Origin: Maricaulis sp048268525
GTDB taxonomy: Bacteria; Pseudomonadota; Alphaproteobacteria; Caulobacterales; Maricaulaceae
Direction of reading: 5' to 3'
DNA length: 64,000 bases
NCBI RefSeq assembly: GCF_048268525.1
Contig: NZ_JBLWVH010000015.1
Coordinates: 18,335-82,334 of the forward strand
Shown: piece by piece, positions 42,319 to 50,843 of the stretch
How the letters are laid out: every line of letters begins with the position of its first letter
Position numbering within the stretch: the stretch's first letter is position 1
Program-made: the position numbers and the translations under genes
The notes under the pieces: model-generated
Seen by the model: the letters and a program-made list of their open reading frames with translations, nothing else
Told to the model about the DNA's origin: nothing
The model's database searches: none

Positions 42319-43548
42319 ATGGCACACACTGAACCCCGCTTCCACGTTCCCGCGCCGCATGTCCGGCCCGGTGACACGCCTGACTTTTCCCATATCGAGA
42401 TCCCGCCGGCCGGTGAGGCCAAACGGCCCGACACCTCGGTTGAGGGGATGGAGACCCGGGACCTGGCCCTCGGCCTGGTCCGTGTCCTCGACCACAACCA
42501 CCAGGCGGTCGGCGAGTGGGATCCCAAGCTGGATGCCGGCGTTCTGCGCGAAGGCCTGCGCCACATGGTGCTGACCCGTGCTTATGACGACCGCATGCTG
42601 AAGCTGCAGCGTCAGGGCAAGATGAGCTTCTACATGAAGTCGACCGGCGAAGAGGCCGTCGCCGTCGCCGGCGCGATGGCGATGAGCAAGGACGACATGG
42701 TCTTCCCGTCCTACCGCCAGCAGGGCATCCTGTTTGCCCGTGGCCGCGACATTGTCGACATGATGTGCCACTGCATTTCCAACAGTCGCGACAATCTCAA
42801 GGGCCGCCAGCTGCCAGTCCACTACACCTGGGCCGAGGGCAAGTTTTTCTCGATCTCCGGCAATCTGGCGACCCAGCTGCCGCAGGCTGTCGGCTATGCC
42901 ATGGCCTGCGAATATCGCGGTGATGGCGAGATTGCCGCGACCTGGATCGGTGACGGCTCGACCGCCGAGGGCGACTTCCATGGCGCTCTGGTGCTGGCCT
43001 CGACCTATCGGGCGCCGGTGATCGTCAATGTGGTCAATAACCAGTGGGCGATCTCGACCTTCCAGGGTATCGCCGCCGGTGAGGCGCCGACTTTTGCCTT
43101 CAAGGGCATGGGATATGGCCTGGCCTCCCTGCGCATTGACGGCAACGACTTCCTGGCCGTCTACGCCGCCACCCAGTGGGCCGCCAAGCGGGCCCGTGAC
43201 GGCCATGGAGCCACGGTGATCGAGCACTTCACCTATCGCGCCGATGCCCATTCCACATCGGACGACCCGTCCGGCTATCGTCCCAAGGGCGAGAATGCGA
43301 TCTGGCCGCTGGGCGATCCGATCGAGCGCCTGAAGCAACACCTGATCGGTCTGGGCGAGTGGGACGAGGAGCGCCATGTGGCGCTCGAAAAGGAACTCAA
43401 CGAGCTGGTCATCGCCTCCTACAAGGAAGCGGAAAGCCACGGCACGCTGCATGACGGTCCGCTGTCGCCGGTCGAGTCGATCTTCGAGGATGTCTATGCC
43501 GAACCGGACTGGCGCCTGCGTCGCCAGCGCCAGGATCTGGGAGTTTAG
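42319..43548 (+). CDS. bkdA1: Branched-chain 2-oxoacid dehydrogenase E1 alpha subunit
   Basis: 409 residues from the ATG at 42319; an in-frame frame extends to 42184 without a plausible start site. TPP-binding motif G-D-G-S-T-A-E-G-D ending V-N-N-Q-W-A, the R-Q-Q-G-I-L-F-A-R-G segment, and the Y-R-A-D-A-H-S-T-S-D-D-P phosphorylation-loop-like region place it with branched-chain rather than pyruvate E1. It decarboxylates 2-oxoacids from Val, Leu and Ile and passes acyl groups to the E2 lipoyl arm. First gene of the operon E1alpha-E1beta-E2-(two small genes)-E3. Confidence 0.93.
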   Translation: MAHTEPRFHVPAPHVRPGDTPDFSHIEIPPAGEAKRPDTSVEGMETRDLALGLVRVLDHNHQAVGEWDPKLDAGVLREGLRHMVLTRAYDDRMLKLQRQGKMSFYMKSTGEEAVAVAGAMAMSKDDMVFPSYRQQGILFARGRDIVDMMCHCISNSRDNLKGRQLPVHYTWAEGKFFSISGNLATQLPQAVGYAMACEYRGDGEIAATWIGDGSTAEGDFHGALVLASTYRAPVIVNVVNNQWAISTFQGIAAGEAPTFAFKGMGYGLASLRIDGNDFLAVYAATQWAAKRARDGHGATVIEHFTYRADAHSTSDDPSGYRPKGENAIWPLGDPIERLKQHLIGLGEWDEERHVALEKELNELVIASYKEAESHGTLHDGPLSPVESIFEDVYAEPDWRLRRQRQDLGV

Positions 43549-43551
43549 ATC

Positions 43552-44565
43552 ATGGCCAAGATGAACATGATCCAGGCCCTCAACTCGGCCCTGGACAACA
43601 TGATGGAACGCGATCCCGACGTGATCAGCTTTGGCGAGGATGCCGGCTATTTCGGCGGCGTCTTCCGGGTCACCGCGAACCTGCAGACCAAATACGGTCT
43701 CGACCGCTCCTTCGACGCGCCGATCAATGAGGCGGCGATCATGGGCATGGCGATCGGCATGGCGGCGAAGGGCTTGAAGCCGGTCGCCGAGATCCAGTTC
43801 TCGGACTATATCTTCCCCGGTCTCGACCAGATCGTCTCGGAAATGTCGCGCATCCGCTATCGCACCGCCGGTGCCTTCACCACGCCGGTCGTGGTGCGCA
43901 CGCCGTGTGGCGGCGGTATCCGCGGCGGCCAGACCCACTCGATGAGCCCGGAAGCCTTCTTCACCCAGGTGCCGGGTGTGCAGGTGGTGATGCCGTCCAA
44001 TCCGTACGACGCCAAGGGCTTGCTGATCGCTGCAATCGAGAGCCCGGACCCGGTCATCTTCTTCGAACCGAAACGCCTCTATAATGGTCCCTTCGACGGT
44101 CATTCCGGTGGCGCCCTGTCGAGCTGGGCCAATCATCCCAAGGGCGAAGTGCCCGAGGATCACTACAGCCTGCCGATCGGCAAGGCCGAGGTGGTGCGTG
44201 AAGGCTCGGCTGTCACGATTGTCGCCTATGGCACGCTGGTCCTGGTCGCCCAGGCGGCGGCCGAGAAGGCCGGCGTCGACGCTGAGATCATCGACCTCAA
44301 GACGCTGGTCCCCTATGATATCGAGACGATTGCCCGTTCGGTGAACAAGACCGGTCGCTGCATCGTCGCCCAGGAAGCGCCGCGCACATCCGGCTTTGCG
44401 GCCGAGCTGGCGGCACAGATCCAGGAAGAGTGCTTTTTCGCGCTCGAGGCGCCGATCCAGCGCGTCACCGGCTGGGACACGCCTTATCCGCACGCCCATG
44501 AATGGTCCTACTTCCCGGGGCCGGACCGTTTCATCAATGCCATGAACACCGTTCTGGAGGCCTGA
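43552..44565 (+). CDS. bkdA2: Branched-chain 2-oxoacid dehydrogenase E1 beta subunit
   Basis: 337 residues, the family length. Transketolase-type pyrimidine-binding domain (about 5-180; E-D-A-G-Y-F-G-G-V-F-R, R-T-P-C-G-G-G-I-R-G-G) and C-terminal domain (about 200-325; D-A-E-I-I-D-L-K-T-L-V-P-Y-D). Forms the alpha2beta2 E1 with the preceding gene, from which it is separated by 3 bp. The G-G-V-F-R and S-P-E-A-F-F motifs are those of branched-chain E1beta. Confidence 0.94.
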   Translation: MAKMNMIQALNSALDNMMERDPDVISFGEDAGYFGGVFRVTANLQTKYGLDRSFDAPINEAAIMGMAIGMAAKGLKPVAEIQFSDYIFPGLDQIVSEMSRIRYRTAGAFTTPVVVRTPCGGGIRGGQTHSMSPEAFFTQVPGVQVVMPSNPYDAKGLLIAAIESPDPVIFFEPKRLYNGPFDGHSGGALSSWANHPKGEVPEDHYSLPIGKAEVVREGSAVTIVAYGTLVLVAQAAAEKAGVDAEIIDLKTLVPYDIETIARSVNKTGRCIVAQEAPRTSGFAAELAAQIQEECFFALEAPIQRVTGWDTPYPHAHEWSYFPGPDRFINAMNTVLEA

Positions 44566-44568
44566 TCG

Positions 44569-45828
44569 ATGAGCGAATACCGTTACAAGATGCCTGATGT
44601 CGGCGAAGGGATCGTCGAGGCGGAAATCGTCGAATGGCACGTCAAGGAAGGCGATACGGTCACCGAGGACCAGCATGTCCTCGATGTGATGACCGACAAG
44701 GCCACGGTGGAAATTCCCTGCGCCGTCAACGGCACGGTGAGCAAGCTGGTCGGCGCGCCGGGCGATGTCATCGCCGTCGGTACCGAGATCATGTTCATCG
44801 CTGTCGATGGTGCGGTGCCCGCTGAAGCCGACGCCGAAGCTGAAGCCGAAGCCAAGGCCGAGCCGGCCAAACCGGCAGCTCCCAAGGCCGCCGAGCCGGT
44901 CGCTGCCGCTGATGCGCCGTCCATTGCCAGCCGCACCGATGGTGATCGTCCGCTGGCCAGCCCGGCGGTGCGCAAACGCGCCCTGGAAGCCGATATCCGC
45001 CTGGCCAATGTGCCGGGCACGGGACCGGCCGGTCGTATCACCCATGACGACCTGGACGACTTCATCAAGTCCGGTGGCCGTCTGGTCGCGCGCTCGGGCT
45101 CGGGCAGTTCTTCGGTCCGTGCACCGCGCACCGGTGTCACCGAAGAGAAGGTGATCGGCCTGCGTCGTCGCATCTCCGAGAACATGTCCCACGTCCAGCG
45201 GACCGTGCCCGACATTGCCTATGTCGAGGAAATCGACGTCACGGCGCTGGAAGAACTGCGCGGCCACCTCAATGCCAGCAAGTCGGATGACCAGGCCAAG
45301 CTGACCTTCATTCCCTTCCTGGTGATGGCGCTGACCAAGGCACTGCCCAACACGCCGCAGGCCAATGCCCATTTCGATGGCGAGGCGATGTTGCTGACCA
45401 AGCATGACGCCGTGCATTGCGGTGTCGCTGCAGCGACACCGAACGGTCTGATGGTCCCGGTCATCAAGCATGCCGAAAGCCTGGATATCTGGCAGATCGC
45501 GGCCGAGCTGAAGCGTCTCGCCGGAGCGGCCAAGGACGGCAAGGCGACCAAGGCCGAGCTGACCGGTTCGACCATCACCATCACCTCGCTGGGGGCGATC
45601 GGTGGTCTTGTGACCACACCCATCCTCAACGCGCCGGAAACCGCCATCATCGGCGTCAACAAGATGCAGACCCTGCCGCGCTACAACGCCGAAGGCCTGG
45701 TCGTGCCGCGCAAGCTGATGAACCTGTCGAGCTGTTTCGATCACCGCATTGTCGACGGCTATGAAGCGGCGATGCTGATCCAGTCCGTGAAGCGCTATCT
45801 GGAGAATCCGGCAACGCTGTTCATGTAA
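44569..45828 (+). CDS. bkdB: Branched-chain 2-oxoacid dehydrogenase E2 (dihydrolipoyl acyltransferase)
   Basis: 419 residues: one lipoyl domain with lipoyl-lysine K44 (M-T-D-K-A-T-V-E), an Ala/Glu/Pro-rich hinge (about 83-120), a peripheral subunit-binding domain (about 127-162; S-P-A-V-R-K-R-A-L-E) and the catalytic core with H392 and D396 in D-H-R-I-V-D-G. Transfers branched acyl groups to CoA and forms the core of the complex. It starts 3 bp after E1beta. A normal single-lipoyl E2; the E/A-rich hinge is strikingly repetitive. Confidence 0.94.
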   Translation: MSEYRYKMPDVGEGIVEAEIVEWHVKEGDTVTEDQHVLDVMTDKATVEIPCAVNGTVSKLVGAPGDVIAVGTEIMFIAVDGAVPAEADAEAEAEAKAEPAKPAAPKAAEPVAAADAPSIASRTDGDRPLASPAVRKRALEADIRLANVPGTGPAGRITHDDLDDFIKSGGRLVARSGSGSSSVRAPRTGVTEEKVIGLRRRISENMSHVQRTVPDIAYVEEIDVTALEELRGHLNASKSDDQAKLTFIPFLVMALTKALPNTPQANAHFDGEAMLLTKHDAVHCGVAAATPNGLMVPVIKHAESLDIWQIAAELKRLAGAAKDGKATKAELTGSTITITSLGAIGGLVTTPILNAPETAIIGVNKMQTLPRYNAEGLVVPRKLMNLSSCFDHRIVDGYEAAMLIQSVKRYLENPATLFM

Positions 45829-45908
45829 AGTCCGGTTCAGGCCCTTCCCCGGACAATGGAAGGGCCGCTTTGATTGTCAGCTCCCGGGGAATGCCCTAGG
45901 ATTGTGTC

Positions 45909-46157
45909 ATGACCCACAGATTCTGGCATGCACAATGGGACCGTCCGAACGGGACGCCGCGCGCCGAGCTTGATGCGCTTGAAACCAGCTTCTGGAAGAC
46001 GCTGGGCGGGATCGCCTTGGCGATGACACTTCTGGTCGCGCTCGGTTTTGTCATCTGGTTCCTCGGTAATGATCCGCTGGTCTGGGCCGTGTCCGGGGTT
46101 GCCCTGCTGGTCACCACAAGCGTGGGCGGGCTGGTCTGGCTGTCCCGGAAGGGGTGA
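45909..46157 (+). CDS. Small two-helix membrane protein inside the bkd operon
   Basis: 82 residues; N-terminal W-H-A-Q-W-D-R-P-N-G stretch, then two hydrophobic helices (about 32-52 and 57-76) and a basic end (S-R-K-G). It lies 80 bp after E2 in the same direction. Not recognised; no catalytic features. It separates E2 from E3, together with the next small gene. Confidence 0.6.
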   Translation: MTHRFWHAQWDRPNGTPRAELDALETSFWKTLGGIALAMTLLVALGFVIWFLGNDPLVWAVSGVALLVTTSVGGLVWLSRKG

Positions 46158-46247
46158 CACCGTCTCCCTCCGCCGCCGTTCGGCGCATGACAGGCCTTGA
46201 CCCGTCCGTCGGGTGAGCGGCAAAACGAGGGGCAGGGGAGCACCGGC

Positions 46248-46457
46248 ATGTCATCGATCGCAAAACAGACTTGGTCCGATTTCGTCACGGTCACCGCCGT
46301 CTGGGCGGGGCTGGTCTTCGTTCTGATGTTCTACCACAAGAAAGTCGGCATGCCGTCGGAATGGATGCCGCAAGTCGTGTTCGGCAGCTTTGTGCTGGTC
46401 GCGGTGCTGGCGCCGATCGGCTCCTTGCTCTGGCGGCGCGTGATCCGGCCGGCCTAG
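46248..46457 (+). CDS. Small two-helix membrane protein inside the bkd operon
   Basis: 69 residues from the ATG at 46248, selected for GGGGAG upstream; an in-frame start at 46197 lacks such a site. Two hydrophobic segments (about 11-28 and 41-60) and a basic C-terminus (W-R-R-V-I-R). Not recognised. It stands between E2 and E3 on the same strand. Confidence 0.6.
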   Translation: MSSIAKQTWSDFVTVTAVWAGLVFVLMFYHKKVGMPSEWMPQVVFGSFVLVAVLAPIGSLLWRRVIRPA

Positions 46458-46551
46458 CCTCAGTCAGCCCCTTTCCCTTTATCCGCCGAACCGCTAAATC
46501 CGTCCCCGGAAAACGCGTTTTCGTGCTTTGATCTTCCAAGGAGCGCCTGTG

Positions 46552-47979
46552 ATGCAGACACGGTCTTGCCAAGTCCTCATTGTCGGAGGTGGCCCGGGCG
46601 GTTATCCGGCCGCCATTCGCGCCGGCCAGCTGGGTCTGGACACCATCATTGTCGACAAGCACGGGCTGGGCGGTACCTGCCTCAATCGCGGCTGCATCCC
46701 GTCCAAGGCGATGATTCACGCCGCGACCAAGTTCGAGGAAATGGGCAAGCATGCCGACAGCGACGTGCTGGGCATTTCGCTGGCCGAAGCGCCCAAGCTC
46801 GACATGGGCAAGCTGGTCGGCTGGAAGGACGGCATCGTCTCCAAACTCACCGGTGGGGTCGGTCAGCTGATCAAGGGCGCGGGCGCCGAGCACATTGCCG
46901 GCTGGGCCGAGTTCAAGAACGCCAAGACATGTATCGTCACAATGGATGATGGCGAAAAGGTCGAGATCACGGCCGAGAATGTCATCCTCGCCACCGGCTC
47001 GGTCGAGGTCGAACTGCCCTTCCTGCCGTTTGGCGATAGCGTCATCGGCTCGACCGAAGCGTTGAACCTGACCGAACTGCCGGAAAAACTGGTCGTGGTC
47101 GGGGCCGGCTATATCGGTCTGGAACTGGGCATCGCCTATCGCAAGCTGGGATCGGACGTCACCTTCATCGAAGCGTCAGACGGTATCCTGCCGCTTTACG
47201 ACAAGGAGATCACCCGCCCGATCACCATGTGGCTGAAGAAGCACAAGGTCGCGGTGAACCTGTCCTGCAAGGCCAAGGGTGTGACCGAAAAGGGCGGCAA
47301 GGCCGTGCTCGCCTATGAAGACGCCAAGGGCGCGGCGCAGACCATCGAGGCCGACAAGATCCTGGTCGCCGTTGGTCGCAAGGCCTGTCTGGACGGCTGG
47401 GGTCTGGAGAATATGGGTCTCGATCTCGATGGCAAGTTCATCAAGGTCGATACTCAGTGCCGCACCGGCATGCGCGGCGTCTACGCCATTGGCGATGTCG
47501 TTGGCGAGCCGCTGCTGGCCCACAAGGCCACGGCCCAGGGCGAGATGGTCGCCGAGATCATTGCCGGTCATCGCCGCGAGCATGACCCGGTCTCGATCGC
47601 CGCTGTCTGCTTCACCGAACCGGAAATCGTCGGTGTCGGCCTGACGCCGGATGAGGCCAAGGCCAAGGGTGAAGAGATCATCACCGGCAAATTCCCGCTT
47701 GCTGCCTCGGGTCGCTATCTCTCCATGGAAGCGGGCCTGGATGGCGGTTTCGTCCGTGTCACCGCGCGCAAGGAGGATCATGTCATCCTCGGCATCCATG
47801 CCGTCGGCACGCATGTCTCCGAACTGTCGGGCGAGTTCGCCCTGGCTGTCGAGATGGGCGCCCGCCTCGACGATATTGCCGGCACGATCCACGTCCACCC
47901 GACCCTGACCGAAGGCTTCGCCGAAGCCGCCCTGACGGCACTGGGGCATCCGATTCACATCTCCGCGCCGAAGAAGTAG
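46552..47979 (+). CDS. lpdA: Dihydrolipoyl dehydrogenase (E3)
   Basis: 475 residues from the ATG at 46552 (AAGGAG eight bases upstream; GTG 46549 and TTG 46528 are alternatives). FAD-binding G-G-G-P-G-G-Y at the N-terminus, redox-active pair in G-G-T-C-L-N-R-G-C-I-P-S-K, NAD-binding G-A-G-Y-I-G-L-E-L-G, and the C-terminal H-V-H-P-T-L-T-E catalytic His-Glu. Reoxidises the E2 lipoyl group with NAD+. Location downstream of E1-E2 indicates the E3 dedicated to the branched-chain complex, although E3 can be shared with other complexes. Confidence 0.95.
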   Translation: MQTRSCQVLIVGGGPGGYPAAIRAGQLGLDTIIVDKHGLGGTCLNRGCIPSKAMIHAATKFEEMGKHADSDVLGISLAEAPKLDMGKLVGWKDGIVSKLTGGVGQLIKGAGAEHIAGWAEFKNAKTCIVTMDDGEKVEITAENVILATGSVEVELPFLPFGDSVIGSTEALNLTELPEKLVVVGAGYIGLELGIAYRKLGSDVTFIEASDGILPLYDKEITRPITMWLKKHKVAVNLSCKAKGVTEKGGKAVLAYEDAKGAAQTIEADKILVAVGRKACLDGWGLENMGLDLDGKFIKVDTQCRTGMRGVYAIGDVVGEPLLAHKATAQGEMVAEIIAGHRREHDPVSIAAVCFTEPEIVGVGLTPDEAKAKGEEIITGKFPLAASGRYLSMEAGLDGGFVRVTARKEDHVILGIHAVGTHVSELSGEFALAVEMGARLDDIAGTIHVHPTLTEGFAEAALTALGHPIHISAPKK

Positions 47980-47989
47980 AGGCGTCGCG

Positions 47990-48391
47990 ATGGCGGTTCC
48001 CGACAGCCCGGTTGAGCAGGCCAAGCGCCAGTTTGGAGTTCTCGTCGGGGTGTATCTGATGGTCGCCCATGCGGACGGTGAATTTTCCAAGGTCGAGGAA
48101 GTGGGCGTGCGGTTGGGTGTGATGAGAGACTGGCGGCCCGCCGGATTGACCGACGCGGAATGCGACGCGATTTACAGCAAGCTGGAATCTGGCTTCCGAG
48201 CCAATCCCGACAAGGCCAGTGCCCGGATTCTGGCAGAGGTTGAGGCGTTTCGCGGTAACGGCATCGTTCGCCGAGCCGTCGTCGAAACGGCTCGCAAAGC
48301 CCTGGCGGCCGACCGCTTGGCCAAGCCGCAGGAAGATTATGCCTTGAGCCGCCTTGCCGCTGCGCTCGGCTTGCGCGAAAGCGAAATCTAG
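47990..48391 (+). CDS. TerB-like small protein
   Basis: 133 residues, soluble and helical. The segment V-Y-L-M-V-A-H-A-D-G-E-F-S-K-V-E-E (22-38) is the acidic metal-binding helix pattern of the TerB/DjlA-like superfamily, and a second helix pair follows (about 75-125). Ten bp after the E3 stop, same strand, so perhaps read through from the bkd operon. TerB-type domains are found in tellurite-resistance and envelope-stress proteins; no ter genes are nearby, so the role is unknown. Confidence 0.65.
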   Translation: MAVPDSPVEQAKRQFGVLVGVYLMVAHADGEFSKVEEVGVRLGVMRDWRPAGLTDAECDAIYSKLESGFRANPDKASARILAEVEAFRGNGIVRRAVVETARKALAADRLAKPQEDYALSRLAAALGLRESEI

Positions 48392-48478
48392 AGGTCAACG
48401 GCCCGCATACCCGGCATTCACTTTCCTCGCGTTCTTGCGTCTCTATATAGAGCGTTCGGCAACTCAGGCGGGATCATC

Positions 48479-48973
48479 ATGGACGACAAGGGTAGTTTCC
48501 TCTCCGGCATCATCGGCTCCGACCAGGCCGTCGAGGGTGAGGGCATGGGCTGCGTCTCATTCGAGACCGCCTTCCTGCGTCGGTTCGAACCGGGGCCGGC
48601 CGATATCGACGAGCTCGGCCACGTCAATAATGTCGTCTATCTGCGCTGGGTCCAGGATATCGCCATCACGCACTGGCACGCCGTCGCGCCGGACGACATG
48701 GTCGGCGGCGAGGTCTGGGTGGCGCTCAAGCACACGATTGAATATCGCGACCCGATCCTGCCCGGCGAGACCGCCGAGATCCGCACCTGGCTCGGCCGAC
48801 CGCACGGCCCACGCTTTGACCGTCATGTCGATATCCGCAAGCCCGGCGCCAAACGCTTCTCCGCCCGCGCCACCACGGAATGGTGCCGGATCGGCCGAGA
48901 CAGCCGTCGCCCGATGCGGATCGGTGAGGATGTGATGGTCGCGTTTGGGCTGCTCGGGGCGGAGTTGGGCTAG
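48479..48973 (+). CDS. Acyl-CoA thioesterase, 4HBT hotdog family
   Basis: 164 residues with a hotdog fold signature: D-I-D-E-L-G-H-V-N-N-V-V-Y-L-R-W (about 42-57), the Asp and H-V-N-N motif of the 4-hydroxybenzoyl-CoA thioesterase group, followed by I-E-Y-R-D-P-I-L-P-G-E-T. An N-terminal ~28-residue extension is not conserved. Hydrolyses an unspecified acyl-CoA in the cytoplasm. Proximity to the bkd operon makes short branched acyl-CoA a possible but unproven substrate. It is convergent with the 48976-50043 gene, whose stop is 2 bp away. Confidence 0.82.
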   Translation: MDDKGSFLSGIIGSDQAVEGEGMGCVSFETAFLRRFEPGPADIDELGHVNNVVYLRWVQDIAITHWHAVAPDDMVGGEVWVALKHTIEYRDPILPGETAEIRTWLGRPHGPRFDRHVDIRKPGAKRFSARATTEWCRIGRDSRRPMRIGEDVMVAFGLLGAELG

Positions 48974-48975
48974 CG

Positions 48976-50043
48976 CTAAACCCGCTCCGTCATCCCCAGC
49001 TTTTCCGCCGTCGCATTCAACTGCCCGATCGTGACCTCGTCCAGCGGGATGCCTTCCTTGCCGCGTTTGCCGGCGATGGCGCGTTCCGGGTCGCCGGGAT
49101 AGAGGACGGGGCTGTCCCAGTCCATCGGCGGGGAGGCGAGGGCATAGCGGGCCATGGCGTCGGTCTCGGCCTGCATCCAGGCGCGGTCGCCGAACGCGTC
49201 CGGGTCGATCAGGATGGAGAACATCGAATTCTTCAGCCCGCCGGAGCGGGGATGGTCAGGCTGGATCGTTCCGGCCCCGCCCAGAACGCCGGCCAGCAGT
49301 TCGCAGGCGAAGGCCAGGCCATAGCCCTTGTGCTTGCCCAGCGGGGTCAGCGCGCCTTCTATCTCGAACCCGCTCATGCCCGACGGATCCGTAGTGGGTC
49401 GCCCCTGTTTGTCGATCAGCGAGCCGGCGGGTACGGGCAGGCCCTTGTTGGCGGCGACCCGGGCCTTGCCCAGGGCGATCTGGCTGGTGGCGATGTCGAG
49501 CAGGAAGGCCGGGCGGGTCTCCGTTGCCGGAAATCCGATGCAGACGGGATTGGTGCCGAAGCGGGCGTCGGAGCCGCGATAGGGGGCGACGAGCGGCGCG
49601 TGGTCGGTGACGTTGACGAAGTGCATCGAGATCAGGCCCGACTCGGAGGCCTGCTCGGCATAGGCGCCGATGCGGCCCAGATGGTGGGCATTGCCCAGGG
49701 TCGCAGCCGCCAGTCCCCCGGCTTTCGCTTTGGTTCCGGCCTCGCGGATCAGGCGCTTCCCGGCCGGCGCTCCCCAGCCGCCACCCGCATCGATCCGCAG
49801 CAGGACGGCGGTGTCGGTCAGAACGGTGTCGCTGGCGTCGAGGCAGACCTGCTCGCGGCGGATATGACCGGCATAGGCTGGCAGGATGCCGACGCCGTGA
49901 CTGTCATGGCCCTTGAGATTGGCATCGACCAGGTGACGGGCGACGCAGCCGGCATCGTCTGCCCGGGCGCCGGCACGGGTCAGCAGAGCCTCGCAGAATG
50001 CGGTCAGGGTGGGGGCGTCTATGCGGCGTTCGGGTGGGTTCAT
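48976..50043 (-). CDS. Malate/L-lactate dehydrogenase family (Ldh2-type) NAD(P)-dependent oxidoreductase
   Basis: 355 residues. Typical features are V-D-A-N-L-K-G-H-D-S-H-G-V-G (about 39-52), L-G-N-A-H-H-L-G-R-I-G (catalytic His region), F-G-T-N-P-V-C-I-G-F-P and G-K-H-K-G-Y-G-L-A. The family includes L-lactate, malate, ureidoglycolate and 2,3-diketogulonate dehydrogenases; the present sequence does not discriminate among them. The protein has its own fold, unrelated to classical LDH. Confidence 0.85.
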   Translation of the reverse strand: MNPPERRIDAPTLTAFCEALLTRAGARADDAGCVARHLVDANLKGHDSHGVGILPAYAGHIRREQVCLDASDTVLTDTAVLLRIDAGGGWGAPAGKRLIREAGTKAKAGGLAAATLGNAHHLGRIGAYAEQASESGLISMHFVNVTDHAPLVAPYRGSDARFGTNPVCIGFPATETRPAFLLDIATSQIALGKARVAANKGLPVPAGSLIDKQGRPTTDPSGMSGFEIEGALTPLGKHKGYGLAFACELLAGVLGGAGTIQPDHPRSGGLKNSMFSILIDPDAFGDRAWMQAETDAMARYALASPPMDWDSPVLYPGDPERAIAGKRGKEGIPLDEVTIGQLNATAEKLGMTERV

Positions 50044-50380
50044 CGGGATATTTCTACCTTGTCGCCGTCAGATCGCCGAGTGCATAAGATTTGAGGCATG
50101 CCGTTATCGCTTTATTAAGCATGGATTGGGTTCAAACCTGTCGCATTCTGGCACAGACGCTTTAATTTCGCGATTTCTTGCCGCTAACATCCTGTTTTTA
50201 ATGGATAAAAAAATCCGCTGGAATTCTGCCTTTTCCTTCCGGATTTAAGCGTTTGGCAACCGCTATGGGGCATGATCCATCTCGTCGGGCAGCAAACGAC
50301 CCGCATGAATTCAACAACGGCGTTCGAACACGGGGAAAATCCCGGACGCGCCACAGTGTAAAATGGATGAAGGGTAAGTC
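50044..50380. other. Intergenic region before the TonB-like gene
   Basis: About 337 bp, distinctly A/T-richer than its neighbours around 50100-50230. It holds the promoters for the divergent dehydrogenase and TonB-like genes. I recognise no RNA gene, repeat or operator. Confidence 0.45.
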
Positions 50381-50713
50381 ATGAAAAAGACGGGAACCAT
50401 GATTCTGGCGGCAGCAATGTCTGCCATGGCTTTCACAGCGGCGCCGGCACTGGCTCAGGACCGTGAACGTACGGGTGTGGAAGCGCCGGAATATCCGCGA
50501 GGCGCCGAGCGTCGCGGTATCGAAGGATACGCAGTGGTCGAGTATACGGTGGCCGAAGACGGCTCCATTGCCGACGCCACGGTCGTCGAAGCCGAGCCGG
50601 AAGGCGTCTTTGATCGCGCCGTCCTGCGGGCCATCGAAGGCTGGGAATATGCCCCGGCTGCAGCGGCAACCGCCGGCATGCAGCAGCGGTTCGACTTTAA
50701 TCTCGGCGGGTAA
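50381..50713 (+). CDS. Short periplasmic TonB C-terminal-domain protein
   Basis: 110 residues: signal peptide (1-25, A-L-A-Q), then directly a TonB C-terminal domain (about 33-110): P-E-Y-P-R-G-A-E-R-R-G-I-E-G-Y-A-V-V-E-Y-T-V, D-A-T-V-V-E-A-E-P, A-V-L-R-A-I-E-G-W-E-Y. It lacks the membrane anchor and Pro-rich spacer of true TonB, so it cannot transduce energy alone; it may bind receptors or other periplasmic partners. No exbBD nearby. Confidence 0.8.
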   Translation: MKKTGTMILAAAMSAMAFTAAPALAQDRERTGVEAPEYPRGAERRGIEGYAVVEYTVAEDGSIADATVVEAEPEGVFDRAVLRAIEGWEYAPAAAATAGMQQRFDFNLGG

Positions 50714-50843
50714 CACCCTGAGATAAAGCGCAATTCAGCAAAAGAACTGAAACGCGTTTACCATAATAAGAATTCATTTACGGCGGCGCGGTAGCGTCGC
50801 CGTATCTTATTTGGGTCAGGCCATCAGCCTTAGGGGCCGTGAA

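Noticed and set aside
42283..45744. 1153-residue open frame on the minus strand
   Set aside because: It is exactly antisense to the E1alpha-E1beta-E2 genes; GC-rich codon use makes long shadow frames. No domain is recognisable.
50714..50843. CtrA-like TTTAC elements before the chemoreceptor gene
   Set aside because: GTTTACCAT and a second TTTAC occur, but their spacing does not fit the TTAA-N7-TTAA pattern.
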